Source: an uncultured Alphaproteobacteria bacterium
GTDB taxonomy: Bacteria; Pseudomonadota; Alphaproteobacteria; HIMB59; GCA-002718135
Reading direction: 5' to 3'
Assembly: GCA_902621305.1 (NCBI GenBank)
Contig: CACNLM010000004.1
Coordinates: 54,488-118,487 of the forward strand
Length of the DNA: 64,000 bases
This document shows, piece by piece, positions 1-8,447 of this stretch. Under the pieces are notes generated by a model that was given only the letters and a program-made list of their open reading frames with translations, was not told the DNA's origin and did no database searches. How positions within the stretch are numbered: position 1 is the stretch's first letter; every line of letters begins with the position of its first letter. A program made the position numbers and the translations under genes.

Positions 1-1
1 T

Positions 2-877
2 AATAATATTCCTGCATCAGAGAGAGATTTATCGATGGTATTCCAATCATACGCTTTGTATCCGCATATGTCAGTTAAAAAAAATCTTTCATTTGGTTTA
101 GAAAATTTAAGAATAGATAAGAGTGAAATAGAAGAAAGAATTAAATCTGCAGCAAAATTACTAAGAATTGAAGAACTTATGGCAAGAAGACCAGGACAAT
201 TATCCGGAGGTCAAAGACAAAGAGTTGCTATAGGAAGATCAATAGTAAGAAAACCAATTATTTTTCTATTTGATGAACCCTTATCAAATCTCGATGCCGA
301 ATTAAGAATGCAAATGAGGGTCGAATTATCAGACTTGCATGAAGAACTTGGAAATACAATGATTTATGTAACACATGATCAGATTGAAGCTATGACAATG
401 GCAGATAGAATTGTCGTAATGAGAGACGGGGTAATTGAACAAATTGGTACACCTTTGGAATTATATAATTATCCTACTAACAAATTTGTTGCTGGATTTA
501 TTGGTGCTCCACAAATGAATTTTATAAATGCAAAAAAAATGCCTGATGGTCTTACAATAGTAAATAATCATCATATTAAATCAGTTTATAATAATGATAA
601 TCAAAACAGTGAATTGATATTAGGAATTAGACCTGAACATATAGAAGTATCTCTTGAGGGTGAAGGTGATTTAAAAGCAATTATAGATAATTTTGAACAA
701 CTAGGCTCTGTTACATATATTTATTTAAAACTGGAGTCTAATGAGTCACTTACTGTACAACTGCCTTATCAAGTATCTTTAAAAAGAAATCAAAAAATTG
801 CAGTTTCATTTGATAATGAAAAAATACATATATTTGACGGTGAAACTGAAAAAATTTTGAATAGTAAAAAACCTTGA
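2..877 (+). CDS. Sugar ABC transporter ATP-binding protein, MalK/UgpC type (5' end outside window)
   Basis: ATPase of a CUT1-type carbohydrate importer, energising uptake at the inner membrane. The listed ORF starts at base 35, but the frame is open to the window edge and reads N-N-I-P-A-S-E-R-D before the Q-loop region (MVFQSYALYPHM), so ATG 35 is internal and the Walker A part lies upstream. Visible are the signature LSGGQRQR, Walker B (IIFLFDEP), the H-loop (VTHDQ) and a C-terminal TOBE-like regulatory domain typical of MalK. Its stop overlaps the next gene (TTGA), indicating one operon. The matching CUT1 permeases are not in the window except for a broken MalG-type remnant at about 18.4 kb. 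Substrate unknown. Confidence 0.9.
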   Translation, partial: NNIPASERDLSMVFQSYALYPHMSVKKNLSFGLENLRIDKSEIEERIKSAAKLLRIEELMARRPGQLSGGQRQRVAIGRSIVRKPIIFLFDEPLSNLDAELRMQMRVELSDLHEELGNTMIYVTHDQIEAMTMADRIVVMRDGVIEQIGTPLELYNYPTNKFVAGFIGAPQMNFINAKKMPDGLTIVNNHHIKSVYNNDNQNSELILGIRPEHIEVSLEGEGDLKAIIDNFEQLGSVTYIYLKLESNESLTVQLPYQVSLKRNQKIAVSFDNEKIHIFDGETEKILNSKKP

Positions 878-1938
878 ACGCTTCCAAAAAATATGGAGTT
901 GTCCTTATTGGATTAGGCATGGTTAGTAAAGTCTATGTTGAAGCATTAAATTCATTGTCAAATAATATATCTGTTGTAGGAATTATTGCTTCAAATATTA
1001 ATTCAAGTAATAAATTTTTATCCCGCAATGAAATTGAGATTTTTAAAAATATTAAAATTTTTTCTAGCATTGAAGAGATTTGTAATAATGATTCTATAGA
1101 TTTTGCAATTTTAACTACACCACCAAATGCACGAATTGGAATAGTTAAAAAATTAATACAAAGTAAAATACCTATATTAATGGAAAAACCAATTGAAAGG
1201 AACTTATCTAATGCAAAAGAAATTGAAATTTTAAGTCTAAAAGCTCAAATACCTATTGGAATTATGCTCCAACATCGAGCAAGACCCTCAGCTATTAAAT
1301 GGAAACAAATATTATCTGAAGATTTTCAAAAAATTGGAAAATTATCAGCAGTTGAAATTTATATCCCATGGTGGAGAGAACAATCTTACTATGATCAACC
1401 TGGAAGGGGAACTTACAGTAGAGATGGAGGCGGTGTATTAATAAGTCAAGCAATTCATACATTGGATCTTGCCTTACAGTTTACGGGACAAATTAATGCT
1501 GTTACTTCAATGAATAAAACATCCTCTTTTCATTCAATGGAGTCTGAAGATTTCGTAAGTGCAGGATTAGAATTTGAAGATCAGGTCTTCGGCACATTAT
1601 TTGCTTCAACCGCATCCTATCCAGGAAGAACAGAAGAAATCATTCTGCATTATAAAAATGTAACAGTTTTATTAAAATCTAATCTTTTAAAACTATTTTG
1701 GCAAAATGGAAAAGAAGAAACTATAGGGGGTCAAGAATCTTCAGGAGCAGGAGCAGATCCCATGGCATTCACAAGTGATTGGCATAGAGATATGATTTTA
1801 GATTTTCAGAACTCAATTAAAGACGAACGTGAACCAATAGCTTCAATAAGTTCTGCAATAGAGGTTCATAGATTAATATCTATGCTTGAATATTCTTCAA
1901 AAAAACAAATAAGAATAAAAAGAGAAGAAATTAAATGA
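874..1938 (+). CDS. Gfo/Idh/MocA family oxidoreductase (first of three)
   Basis: NAD(P)-dependent sugar or polyol dehydrogenase family. The N-terminal Rossmann motif is VVLIGLGMVSK, the family motif is EKPIERNL near residue 110, and a C-terminal alpha/beta substrate domain follows. The start is TTG at 874, overlapping the upstream TGA by four bases. The first in-frame ATG falls inside the Rossmann glycine motif and cannot be the start. Length (354 residues) is normal. It begins a run of three family members with low mutual similarity, so they are not a recent tandem duplication. Substrate cannot be read from sequence; the sugar-transport and uronate context suggests oxidation or epimerisation of a sugar acid or polyol. 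Confidence 0.85.
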   Translation: MNASKKYGVVLIGLGMVSKVYVEALNSLSNNISVVGIIASNINSSNKFLSRNEIEIFKNIKIFSSIEEICNNDSIDFAILTTPPNARIGIVKKLIQSKIPILMEKPIERNLSNAKEIEILSLKAQIPIGIMLQHRARPSAIKWKQILSEDFQKIGKLSAVEIYIPWWREQSYYDQPGRGTYSRDGGGVLISQAIHTLDLALQFTGQINAVTSMNKTSSFHSMESEDFVSAGLEFEDQVFGTLFASTASYPGRTEEIILHYKNVTVLLKSNLLKLFWQNGKEETIGGQESSGAGADPMAFTSDWHRDMILDFQNSIKDEREPIASISSAIEVHRLISMLEYSSKKQIRIKREEIK

Positions 1939-2945
1939 AAAAGTTAAAACTAGGGGTATTGGGAATCGATCACGGGCATATTTACGATATGCTAGGCGAA
2001 ATGTTAAATTTAGGCTGCACATGTGATTATTGGTGGACAAAAGAAGAAACAAATAACAATAAATCTTTCCAAGATAAATTTCCTTTCCTATCTAAAGTTG
2101 AAGATAAAATGAAAATAATTGAAGATGATACAATTGATATGATTTTAATTTCTTCGATACCTAAAGATCGAGCTAATTTAGCAATTTTAGCAATGCAAAA
2201 TGGAAAAGATATAATGGTTGATAAACCAGGATGCACAACTTTAGAGCAACTTGACCAAATTAAATCAGTAGTAAAAAAACATCGAAGAATATGGTCAGTA
2301 AATTTTTCTGAAAGATTTCAAGTTCCAGCTGTTGCAAAAGCAGAAGATTTAGTCAACAGTGGTGTGATAGGGAAAGTTATACAAACTATTGGAACAGGTC
2401 CACATAGACAAGGAAATTATGCAAGACCAGATTGGTTCTATGATAGAGAATCGTACGGAGGAATATTAACTGATATTGGTTCTCATCAAGTACATCAGTT
2501 TTTAATTTTTACAGGATCAACTACTGCAAAAATAAACCATGCATTAGTGCAAAATTCTAGTATGCCAGAAAAAAAAGGTTTTCAAGATTTTGGTGAAATA
2601 AATTTGACTGGAGACTCCGGTCATGGATATATAAGATTGGATTGGTTTACTCCAGATGCTTTACCAACTTGGGGAGATGGCAGATTATTTATACTAGGTG
2701 AAAAAGGTTATATTGAACTTAGAAAATACACTGACATAGCTAAAAAATCTTCGGGGGATCATTTATTTTATGCAAACAATACAGAAGTTAAATACATTGA
2801 TTGTACCAATATAAAGCTTCCATATTTTTCAAACTTAATAAGCGATGTATTAAACAGAACTGAAACGGCAACCTCACAAAAAATTACATTTTTATCAATG
2901 GAGCTTGCATTGCAAGCTCAAAGAATTGCAGAAAATGATCAATAG
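1935..2945 (+). CDS. Gfo/Idh/MocA family oxidoreductase (second)
   Basis: NAD(P)-binding oxidoreductase of 336 residues. The nucleotide-binding motif is the unusual GVLGIDHGHIYDM instead of the common GxGxxG form; such GxDHGH variants occur in a Gfo/Idh subgroup. The family lysine is in VDKPGC, and SERFQVPAV followed by GGILTDIGSHQVHQ corresponds to the substrate-pocket segment with the conserved D-x-G-x-H. Translationally coupled to the preceding gene through ATGA. Its substrate is probably different from those of its two neighbours; function unknown beyond family. Confidence 0.82.
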   Translation: MKKLKLGVLGIDHGHIYDMLGEMLNLGCTCDYWWTKEETNNNKSFQDKFPFLSKVEDKMKIIEDDTIDMILISSIPKDRANLAILAMQNGKDIMVDKPGCTTLEQLDQIKSVVKKHRRIWSVNFSERFQVPAVAKAEDLVNSGVIGKVIQTIGTGPHRQGNYARPDWFYDRESYGGILTDIGSHQVHQFLIFTGSTTAKINHALVQNSSMPEKKGFQDFGEINLTGDSGHGYIRLDWFTPDALPTWGDGRLFILGEKGYIELRKYTDIAKKSSGDHLFYANNTEVKYIDCTNIKLPYFSNLISDVLNRTETATSQKITFLSMELALQAQRIAENDQ

Positions 2946-4017
2946 ACTATTTAAAGTAGCTATAATTGGAGCAGGTATTGGTAAGAATCACTTGAATGCA
3001 TTTAATACGCAATTGGATAGATTTAGCGTAAAATATATTTGTGATTTAGATGTTGATAAAGCAAATAGATTAATTTCAAATAATAATACAAAAATAACTG
3101 AAGATTATGAAGAAGTCCTCAATGATGATGAAGTAGATCTAATTGATATATGTTTACCTCCTGATTTACATTTTGAATATGTGAAAAAAGCCTTAGAAGC
3201 AGGTAAGCACGCAATTTGTGAAAAACCATTAGCTGGTAGTCTTGAAGAAGTGGATCAATTAATAAAAATTTCTAAAAAAACAAAAAAGAATATTTACCCT
3301 GTTTTTCAATATAGATTTGGCAAAGGTACAAAACAATTAAACTTATTAATAGAAAGTGGATTAGCTGGAAAACCTTTTGTTGCTTCTCTAGAGACATATT
3401 GGAATAGGGACTCAAATTATTATGATGTTGAATGGAGAGGAACATGGAAAGGTGAAAGAGGAGGAGTTATTCTTGGTCACGCTATACATATTCATGATTT
3501 ATTAACTATGATATTTGGTGATATACTTTCTGTTTATGCAAAATTATCAACTAGAGTAAATAATATTGAAGTAGAGGATTGTGCTGCACTATCAATCCAA
3601 ATGCAAAATGGCTCTCTTGTTACTAGCTCAATTACTCTAGGAGCTGCAAATGATACCTCAAGACTAAAGTTTTCATTTGAGAATTTAACAGCCACATCAG
3701 GAAATTCACCTTATAAGCCAGCAGAAGATACTTGGAGTTTTGAGGCCAGAAAACCAAATTATCAAAAAAAAATTGATGAAGTTATTGGAAACGTTGAAAA
3801 CATTCAATCAGGTTATGCAGGTTTGTTTAACGAGATTGCTAACAACTTAGAAGGAAAAAAAAGTAATGAGGTAAATTTAAATGATGGAAGAAAATCAATA
3901 GAATTTGTAACTGCCGTTTATAAATCATTTAATGAGGATAAAAATATAATTTTACCAATAGAAAAGGAAAGTATTTATTATAAATCTTGGATACCTAAAA
4001 AATATAATAAAAAATAA
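2935..4017 (+). CDS. Gfo/Idh/MocA family oxidoreductase (third)
   Basis: Rossmann motif KVAIIGAGIGKNH at the N terminus, CEKPLAGS near residue 90 (family Lys), and GGVILGHAIHIHDLL in the C-terminal domain. I place the start at ATG 2935 (protein beginning MINRLFKV). The ORF-track start at 2905 adds ten residues that overlap the upstream gene and precede the Rossmann strand. The chosen start overlaps the upstream gene by 11 bases. About 360 residues, full length. Third of a three-member dehydrogenase series feeding into a 2-hydroxyacid dehydrogenase; probably an inositol-, sugar- or sugar-lactone-type dehydrogenase, substrate unassigned. Confidence 0.83.
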   Translation: MINRLFKVAIIGAGIGKNHLNAFNTQLDRFSVKYICDLDVDKANRLISNNNTKITEDYEEVLNDDEVDLIDICLPPDLHFEYVKKALEAGKHAICEKPLAGSLEEVDQLIKISKKTKKNIYPVFQYRFGKGTKQLNLLIESGLAGKPFVASLETYWNRDSNYYDVEWRGTWKGERGGVILGHAIHIHDLLTMIFGDILSVYAKLSTRVNNIEVEDCAALSIQMQNGSLVTSSITLGAANDTSRLKFSFENLTATSGNSPYKPAEDTWSFEARKPNYQKKIDEVIGNVENIQSGYAGLFNEIANNLEGKKSNEVNLNDGRKSIEFVTAVYKSFNEDKNIILPIEKESIYYKSWIPKKYNKK

Positions 4018-5027
4018 TGGTAAAGCCTTTAATTTTTTTTGACGCTTATCCAAGAACTAAAGAAATGGTTTTATCATCAAATTTAGAAAAAAAATTAAAA
4101 AAAATTTCTAGATTAAAAACCTATTTCGGTAAAAGAGCACCAATAAATATTGTTGAGAGTATTTTACCAGATGTAGAAATTATTGTAGGTCAAACTTCAA
4201 TGGACAAGAGAAGATTAAAATTATCTAAAAAACTAAAAGCAATTATCAACGTTAAGGGTAATTGGGAAAATAATATTGATTATAAAGAAGCATACAAAAA
4301 AGGAATATACGTCTTATCTGCAGCTCCTGCTATGGCCCCAGCAGTGGCAGAGGCTTGCATTGGTTATGCTATTGCACTATCAAGAAATACTTATGCAAAT
4401 CATAACGATTTTGTTGTTGCTAAAGAAAAATATGGAATTGAAGGAAATAGAAATTCATATAATTTATACGATGCAAAAGTAGGTTTTATTGGATTTGGGA
4501 ATCTTGCTAAATCTCTTATTAAATTGCTTAAACCATTTAATTGTAAAATTTCATCCTATGATCCATGGTTAACAAAACAAGAATTTGATAAATTTAATGT
4601 CAGAAAGACTAATTTAAACTCAATTTTAAAAAATAATCAATTTATATTTATTTTATCTGGTGTCACAAAAGATAATATAAATTTTTTAAATAGAACTAAG
4701 TTAAAAATGATTAAAAAAGATTCCTCAGTTATTTTGATAAGTAGAGCAGAGGTTATAGATTTTGAAGCATTTGTTGAATTAGCTGAAAAAAAATATTTCA
4801 GAGCAGCTATAGATGTTTTTCCAGAAGAGCCTGTTCCATTAGATTCTTCTTTAAGAAAGAAAAAAAATATTATTTTTAATTCACATTTAGCAGGTGGTAT
4901 GTATTTTTCTTATATGAAAATTAGAGATATGATGTTTGATGATATATCAAGAATACTTAATAATAAAAAACCAAGAAATTTAGAGCATGCAATTCCAGAT
5001 AAAGCAAAATTGAGAATCGATAAATGA
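4017..5027 (+). CDS. D-isomer-specific 2-hydroxyacid dehydrogenase family protein
   Basis: NAD-dependent interconversion of a 2-hydroxyacid and a 2-ketoacid. The NAD motif is KVGFIGFGNLAKS. The catalytic triad of the family is recognisable: Arg in LISRAEVID, Glu in DVFPEEP and His in FNSHLAGG. A helix-rich AAPAMAPAVAEACIGYAIAL segment matches the family's dimerisation or interdomain region. It starts on the A of the previous stop (TAATG) and overlaps the next gene by four bases (ATGA), so it is co-translated with the dehydrogenase trio and the uronate isomerase. Likely a sugar-acid reductase; substrate unknown. Confidence 0.85.
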   Translation: MVKPLIFFDAYPRTKEMVLSSNLEKKLKKISRLKTYFGKRAPINIVESILPDVEIIVGQTSMDKRRLKLSKKLKAIINVKGNWENNIDYKEAYKKGIYVLSAAPAMAPAVAEACIGYAIALSRNTYANHNDFVVAKEKYGIEGNRNSYNLYDAKVGFIGFGNLAKSLIKLLKPFNCKISSYDPWLTKQEFDKFNVRKTNLNSILKNNQFIFILSGVTKDNINFLNRTKLKMIKKDSSVILISRAEVIDFEAFVELAEKKYFRAAIDVFPEEPVPLDSSLRKKKNIIFNSHLAGGMYFSYMKIRDMMFDDISRILNNKKPRNLEHAIPDKAKLRIDK

Positions 5028-6232
5028 AAAAAGTAGAAGTTCAAACTATTGTAAATAATACATTAAACAAAATTAAAATTTTAGATATTCATACACATTT
5101 ATTCCCTCCACAACATGAAAAATATTATTTAAGTGGACTCGTGGAAACTTTAAATTATCATTATCTAATTGCGGAGTTATTTGTTTCAACAAATATTAAT
5201 ATTGAGAAATTTAAATCATTAGATAAATTACAAAAGGCTGAAGTCGTATGGAATGAATTATTTGATAAAAGAACACCAATATCTGAAGCTTGTAAAGGGG
5301 TTTTAACAATACTAAAATCATTATCTATTCCAATAAAAGATAAAAATTTTTCACAAATAAACAAACTATACTGTGGTTTAAAGTTAACTGATAAAGAAAT
5401 ATTTAAAAAAAGTAACATAGATTCAATAGTCATGACAAATAATCCATTTAATGAAGATGAATGGTCAATTTTTTCTTCTAAAGCTTGGGATAAAAAAAGA
5501 TATCGTTCTTCCTTAAGATTGGATAGTCTTATGTTGGAATTTAATAAATCTATTTCAATAGCTCAAAATTTTAGCAATGAAACTTCAAATAAGTCTATTC
5601 AAATAATAGATTATTTAGAACTTTGTTTTCAAAAATCTCAACCAATCTATGCTGCAATTTCTTTAGATACAGAAAAATTTAGAGAAATGCTTAAAAGTGA
5701 TTTATGGAAAGAAATATTAAAATGGTTATTAAGAAAGAACCTACCATTATCTTTAATGTTGGGAGTTAAAAGAGGAGTAAACAAGAGTTTTGATGAAGCA
5801 GGTGATGGGATTGGAAATATAGATTTAAAAGATTTATCTAAACTTTGTAACAATTATCCTGAAAATAAATTTTTAGTAACTTGTTTGTCATTAAATGATC
5901 AACATGAGCTAACTGTTTTAGGAAGAAAACATCAAAATTTAAAAATTTTTGGTTTCTGGTGGTTTATGAATCAACCAAGTATAATTGAACCAATTTTAAA
6001 AATGAGAATAGATTTATTAGGTCTTTCCTTAATCCCTCAACATTCTGATGCTAGAATTACAGATCAATTAATATATAAATGGTCTCATTTTAAAAAAATT
6101 TTATCATCAGTAATGATAGAAAATTATGAGCATTTAATTAAAAAAAATTATCCATTAAGTAAGGAAATTATAAATAGAGATTTAAATAATCTCTTAAGCG
6201 ACAATGCAAAAAATTTTTTAAGAATTAAATAA
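5024..6232 (+). CDS. uxaC: Uronate isomerase (UxaC)-like amidohydrolase-fold protein
   Basis: Probable aldose-ketose isomerase for D-glucuronate or D-galacturonate, the entry step of hexuronate catabolism. Amidohydrolase-type metal motif ILDIHTHLFPP sits near residue 20, followed by LNYHYLIAELF, which resembles the UxaC N-terminal segment. The C-terminal FGFWWFMNQPS and SDARITDQLIYKW blocks match the UxaC pattern of WWF and a later S/D-x-R. It is about 70 residues shorter than E. coli UxaC (about 470) and divergent, so the precise substrate is uncertain. UxuB and UxuA homologues nearby support a uronate role. It closes the left-hand operon and faces a convergent SDR gene four bases away. Confidence 0.7.
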   Translation: MKKVEVQTIVNNTLNKIKILDIHTHLFPPQHEKYYLSGLVETLNYHYLIAELFVSTNINIEKFKSLDKLQKAEVVWNELFDKRTPISEACKGVLTILKSLSIPIKDKNFSQINKLYCGLKLTDKEIFKKSNIDSIVMTNNPFNEDEWSIFSSKAWDKKRYRSSLRLDSLMLEFNKSISIAQNFSNETSNKSIQIIDYLELCFQKSQPIYAAISLDTEKFREMLKSDLWKEILKWLLRKNLPLSLMLGVKRGVNKSFDEAGDGIGNIDLKDLSKLCNNYPENKFLVTCLSLNDQHELTVLGRKHQNLKIFGFWWFMNQPSIIEPILKMRIDLLGLSLIPQHSDARITDQLIYKWSHFKKILSSVMIENYEHLIKKNYPLSKEIINRDLNNLLSDNAKNFLRIK

Positions 6233-6236
6233 ATTT

Positions 6237-6989
6237 CTAACTTAAAATTGGGTCTTTAACAGGAATAATTGGTACTCCGCCTGGGGATTGTTCTGTACCA
6301 GAAATTTCAATAGTACTTATATTGCTTCGCCATCTAACACTCAAAGCAAACATTATTGCATCAGCAATATCTCTCGGTTCGAGAAGAGTAAAACCAGACA
6401 TAAATTTTTTTGCTTTATTTTTATTTGTAAAAGCAGCTTTACCAAAATTTGTTTTAGTTCTTCCAGGGCATATTTCAGAAACTTTTACTCTTGATCCACT
6501 TAGTTCAATTCTTAAACTTTGAGCAATTCTATGTATAGCACCTTTTTGACCACCATAAACAGTACTCATTTGTGGATATAGACCTGCAAGAGACCCCATT
6601 AAAACTACATGACCTTTTCTTCTTTTTATCATTCCTGGAACAGTAGCTTTTAAGGTATGAAGATAAGACTCGACATTTAATCTTGTAGATAACTCAATAT
6701 CTTGTCTTGACGCTTTTAATATACCTTCAGCTCCTCTTCCAATACCAGCATTACAAACTACAATATCAACTTTAAGTTTACTAAGTTTTTTATAAATTTG
6801 ATCAGTATCAAATAGATCAATTTGAATTATTTCAAATTTATGTTTTTTTTGTAATTTCTCTAATGCTGAAATATTTTTATCAAGAGCGTAAATTTTTATT
6901 TTTTCTTTAAAAAATCTTTTAAGAGTTTCCAAGCCAATACCACTTGAAGCACCTGTTATTAATACACTTTTATATATTTTATTGATCAT
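6237..6989 (-). CDS. Short-chain dehydrogenase/reductase, YdfG-like
   Basis: Classical SDR of 250 residues: cofactor motif TGASSGIGLE, NAG motif (VVCNAGIG), catalytic Ser in MGSLAG and Tyr/Lys in VYGGQKGA. The C terminus (EPRDIADAIMFALSV then NISTIEISGTEQ) resembles the YdfG 3-hydroxyacid dehydrogenase group. It is the only gene on the minus strand between the left-hand operon and uxuB and is divergent to uxuB, with a 30-base spacer. In this context it could be the 2-keto-3-deoxy-L-fuconate dehydrogenase of the fucose route, or a reductase giving KDG or mannonate. The sequence alone does not decide. Confidence 0.85.
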   Translation of the reverse strand: MINKIYKSVLITGASSGIGLETLKRFFKEKIKIYALDKNISALEKLQKKHKFEIIQIDLFDTDQIYKKLSKLKVDIVVCNAGIGRGAEGILKASRQDIELSTRLNVESYLHTLKATVPGMIKRRKGHVVLMGSLAGLYPQMSTVYGGQKGAIHRIAQSLRIELSGSRVKVSEICPGRTKTNFGKAAFTNKNKAKKFMSGFTLLEPRDIADAIMFALSVRWRSNISTIEISGTEQSPGGVPIIPVKDPILS

Positions 6990-7019
6990 CTTCCGTTAAA
7001 GTATATTTTAAATAGTAAT

Positions 7020-8447
7020 ATGCAATTAAATAAAAATATAAACAGAAATCTTTTAAAAGAACAATCATTTCCGAGTTATAATATTAACAATAATGAAGAT
7101 TGCATACTACATTTCGGTATTGGTAATTTTCATAGGGCTCACCAAGCATTGTATATTCATGAAATGTTGGAAAATAATAAAAATATTTCCATAATTGGAA
7201 TTAATTTAAGGTCTGAAGAAACAAAAAATAAAATGGAAAATCAAGATCACTTGTATTCTTTAGTAAGGATATCAAATAACTACAAGAAAATTGATATTTT
7301 AAATCCAATAAAAAAAATATTATTTGGTTTAAAAGATAAGAGTGAAATTAGAAATTTAATTGCATCTGAAAAAATTAAATTAATTACTATTACTGTTACA
7401 GAAAAAGGTTATCATTATGATAAAAACAAAAATTTAAACTTTTCTAATGAAATTAAAAATGATCTTAACGATAATGATTTATCCACAATGATAGCTCATT
7501 TAGCTTTTGGAATAATTGAAAGATATAAAAAAAATAAAAAAAAATTAATTGTTTTAAGTTGTGATAATTTATCTGAAAATGGAAAAATTTTAAAAAATTT
7601 AGTTAAGCAATTTATAGAAATTAAACACCCAGAATGTTTAGACTGGTTTGAAAAAAATATTGAATTTCCATTATCTATGGTTGATGGCATAGTTCCCAAT
7701 AATAATAAAAAATCTAATTTTTTCAGCTTACCATATACTGATAATTCAATTGTGGTTACAGAGCCTTACAGAGACTGGTATATTGAGTCAGGTAGTTTGG
7801 AATTAAAAAAAATTTTATCAAACAATAAAATAAATTTTGTAAATGATGTAAAATTTTATGAAAATATTAAACTTAAAATACTTAATGCCACACACTCAGC
7901 TTTAGCATATATTGGACATTTATGCGGCTATACATATGTTCATGAAGCTATACAAGATAAATCTATATATAAATTTATTTTAAATTTTTTAGACAACGAG
8001 GTTATTCCAACTTTAGATAAAGTAGCGGGATTTGATATAAATAATTATAAATTTACAATATTAGAAAGATTTAAAAATATTTATATTGAGGATAAGCTTT
8101 TAAGAATATCAATGGATGGATCAATAAAAATTCCAATCAGAATACTTGATACATATGTAAAAAATACTAATCAAACTAAGTATATCCAATTTATTGTAAC
8201 AAGTTGGCTTTATTTTATTATGCAATTACTGGAAAACGATAATGAATTGTTTGTGGATCCAAATAAAGAATATTTTAAAAGAGTTTACTATGAAAATAAA
8301 TCAAACTTTTCCAAAGAGATTCTTAACAATAAAAATATATTTAATTTAAGCCCCATAAAAAGTAACGAAATGATTAAAGATGTTAATTATAATTTAAAAT
8401 TAATTACAGAAAAATCTATAAAAAAAGTTATAGAAGAATTTAAATAA
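7020..8447 (+). CDS. uxuB: Fructuronate reductase / mannitol dehydrogenase family (UxuB-like)
   Basis: Long-chain polyol dehydrogenase family enzyme, probably reducing D-fructuronate (or tagaturonate) to the aldonate with NADH. The N-terminal ILHFGIGNFHRAHQALY is the family signature, and the catalytic Lys/Asn/His segment is seen as LKILNATHSALAYIGHLCGY. Length 475 residues matches UxuB or MtlD (480-490). Lysine- and asparagine-rich, as expected for this base composition. Immediately followed without gap by an Ldh-family gene. uxuA lies 1.0 kb away on the opposite strand, and the linkage favours fructuronate over mannitol. Confidence 0.82.
   Translation: MQLNKNINRNLLKEQSFPSYNINNNEDCILHFGIGNFHRAHQALYIHEMLENNKNISIIGINLRSEETKNKMENQDHLYSLVRISNNYKKIDILNPIKKILFGLKDKSEIRNLIASEKIKLITITVTEKGYHYDKNKNLNFSNEIKNDLNDNDLSTMIAHLAFGIIERYKKNKKKLIVLSCDNLSENGKILKNLVKQFIEIKHPECLDWFEKNIEFPLSMVDGIVPNNNKKSNFFSLPYTDNSIVVTEPYRDWYIESGSLELKKILSNNKINFVNDVKFYENIKLKILNATHSALAYIGHLCGYTYVHEAIQDKSIYKFILNFLDNEVIPTLDKVAGFDINNYKFTILERFKNIYIEDKLLRISMDGSIKIPIRILDTYVKNTNQTKYIQFIVTSWLYFIMQLLENDNELFVDPNKEYFKRVYYENKSNFSKEILNNKNIFNLSPIKSNEMIKDVNYNLKLITEKSIKKVIEEFK

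Noticed and set aside
1256-1441. 61-residue plus-strand ORF inside the first Gfo/Idh gene
   Set aside because: Out-of-frame shadow of a conserved dehydrogenase, no recognisable features.
6990-7019. Mobile-element or attachment-site boundary at strand switches in the sugar island
   Set aside because: No integrase, transposase, tRNA or flanking direct repeat is visible; base composition does not change across the island.
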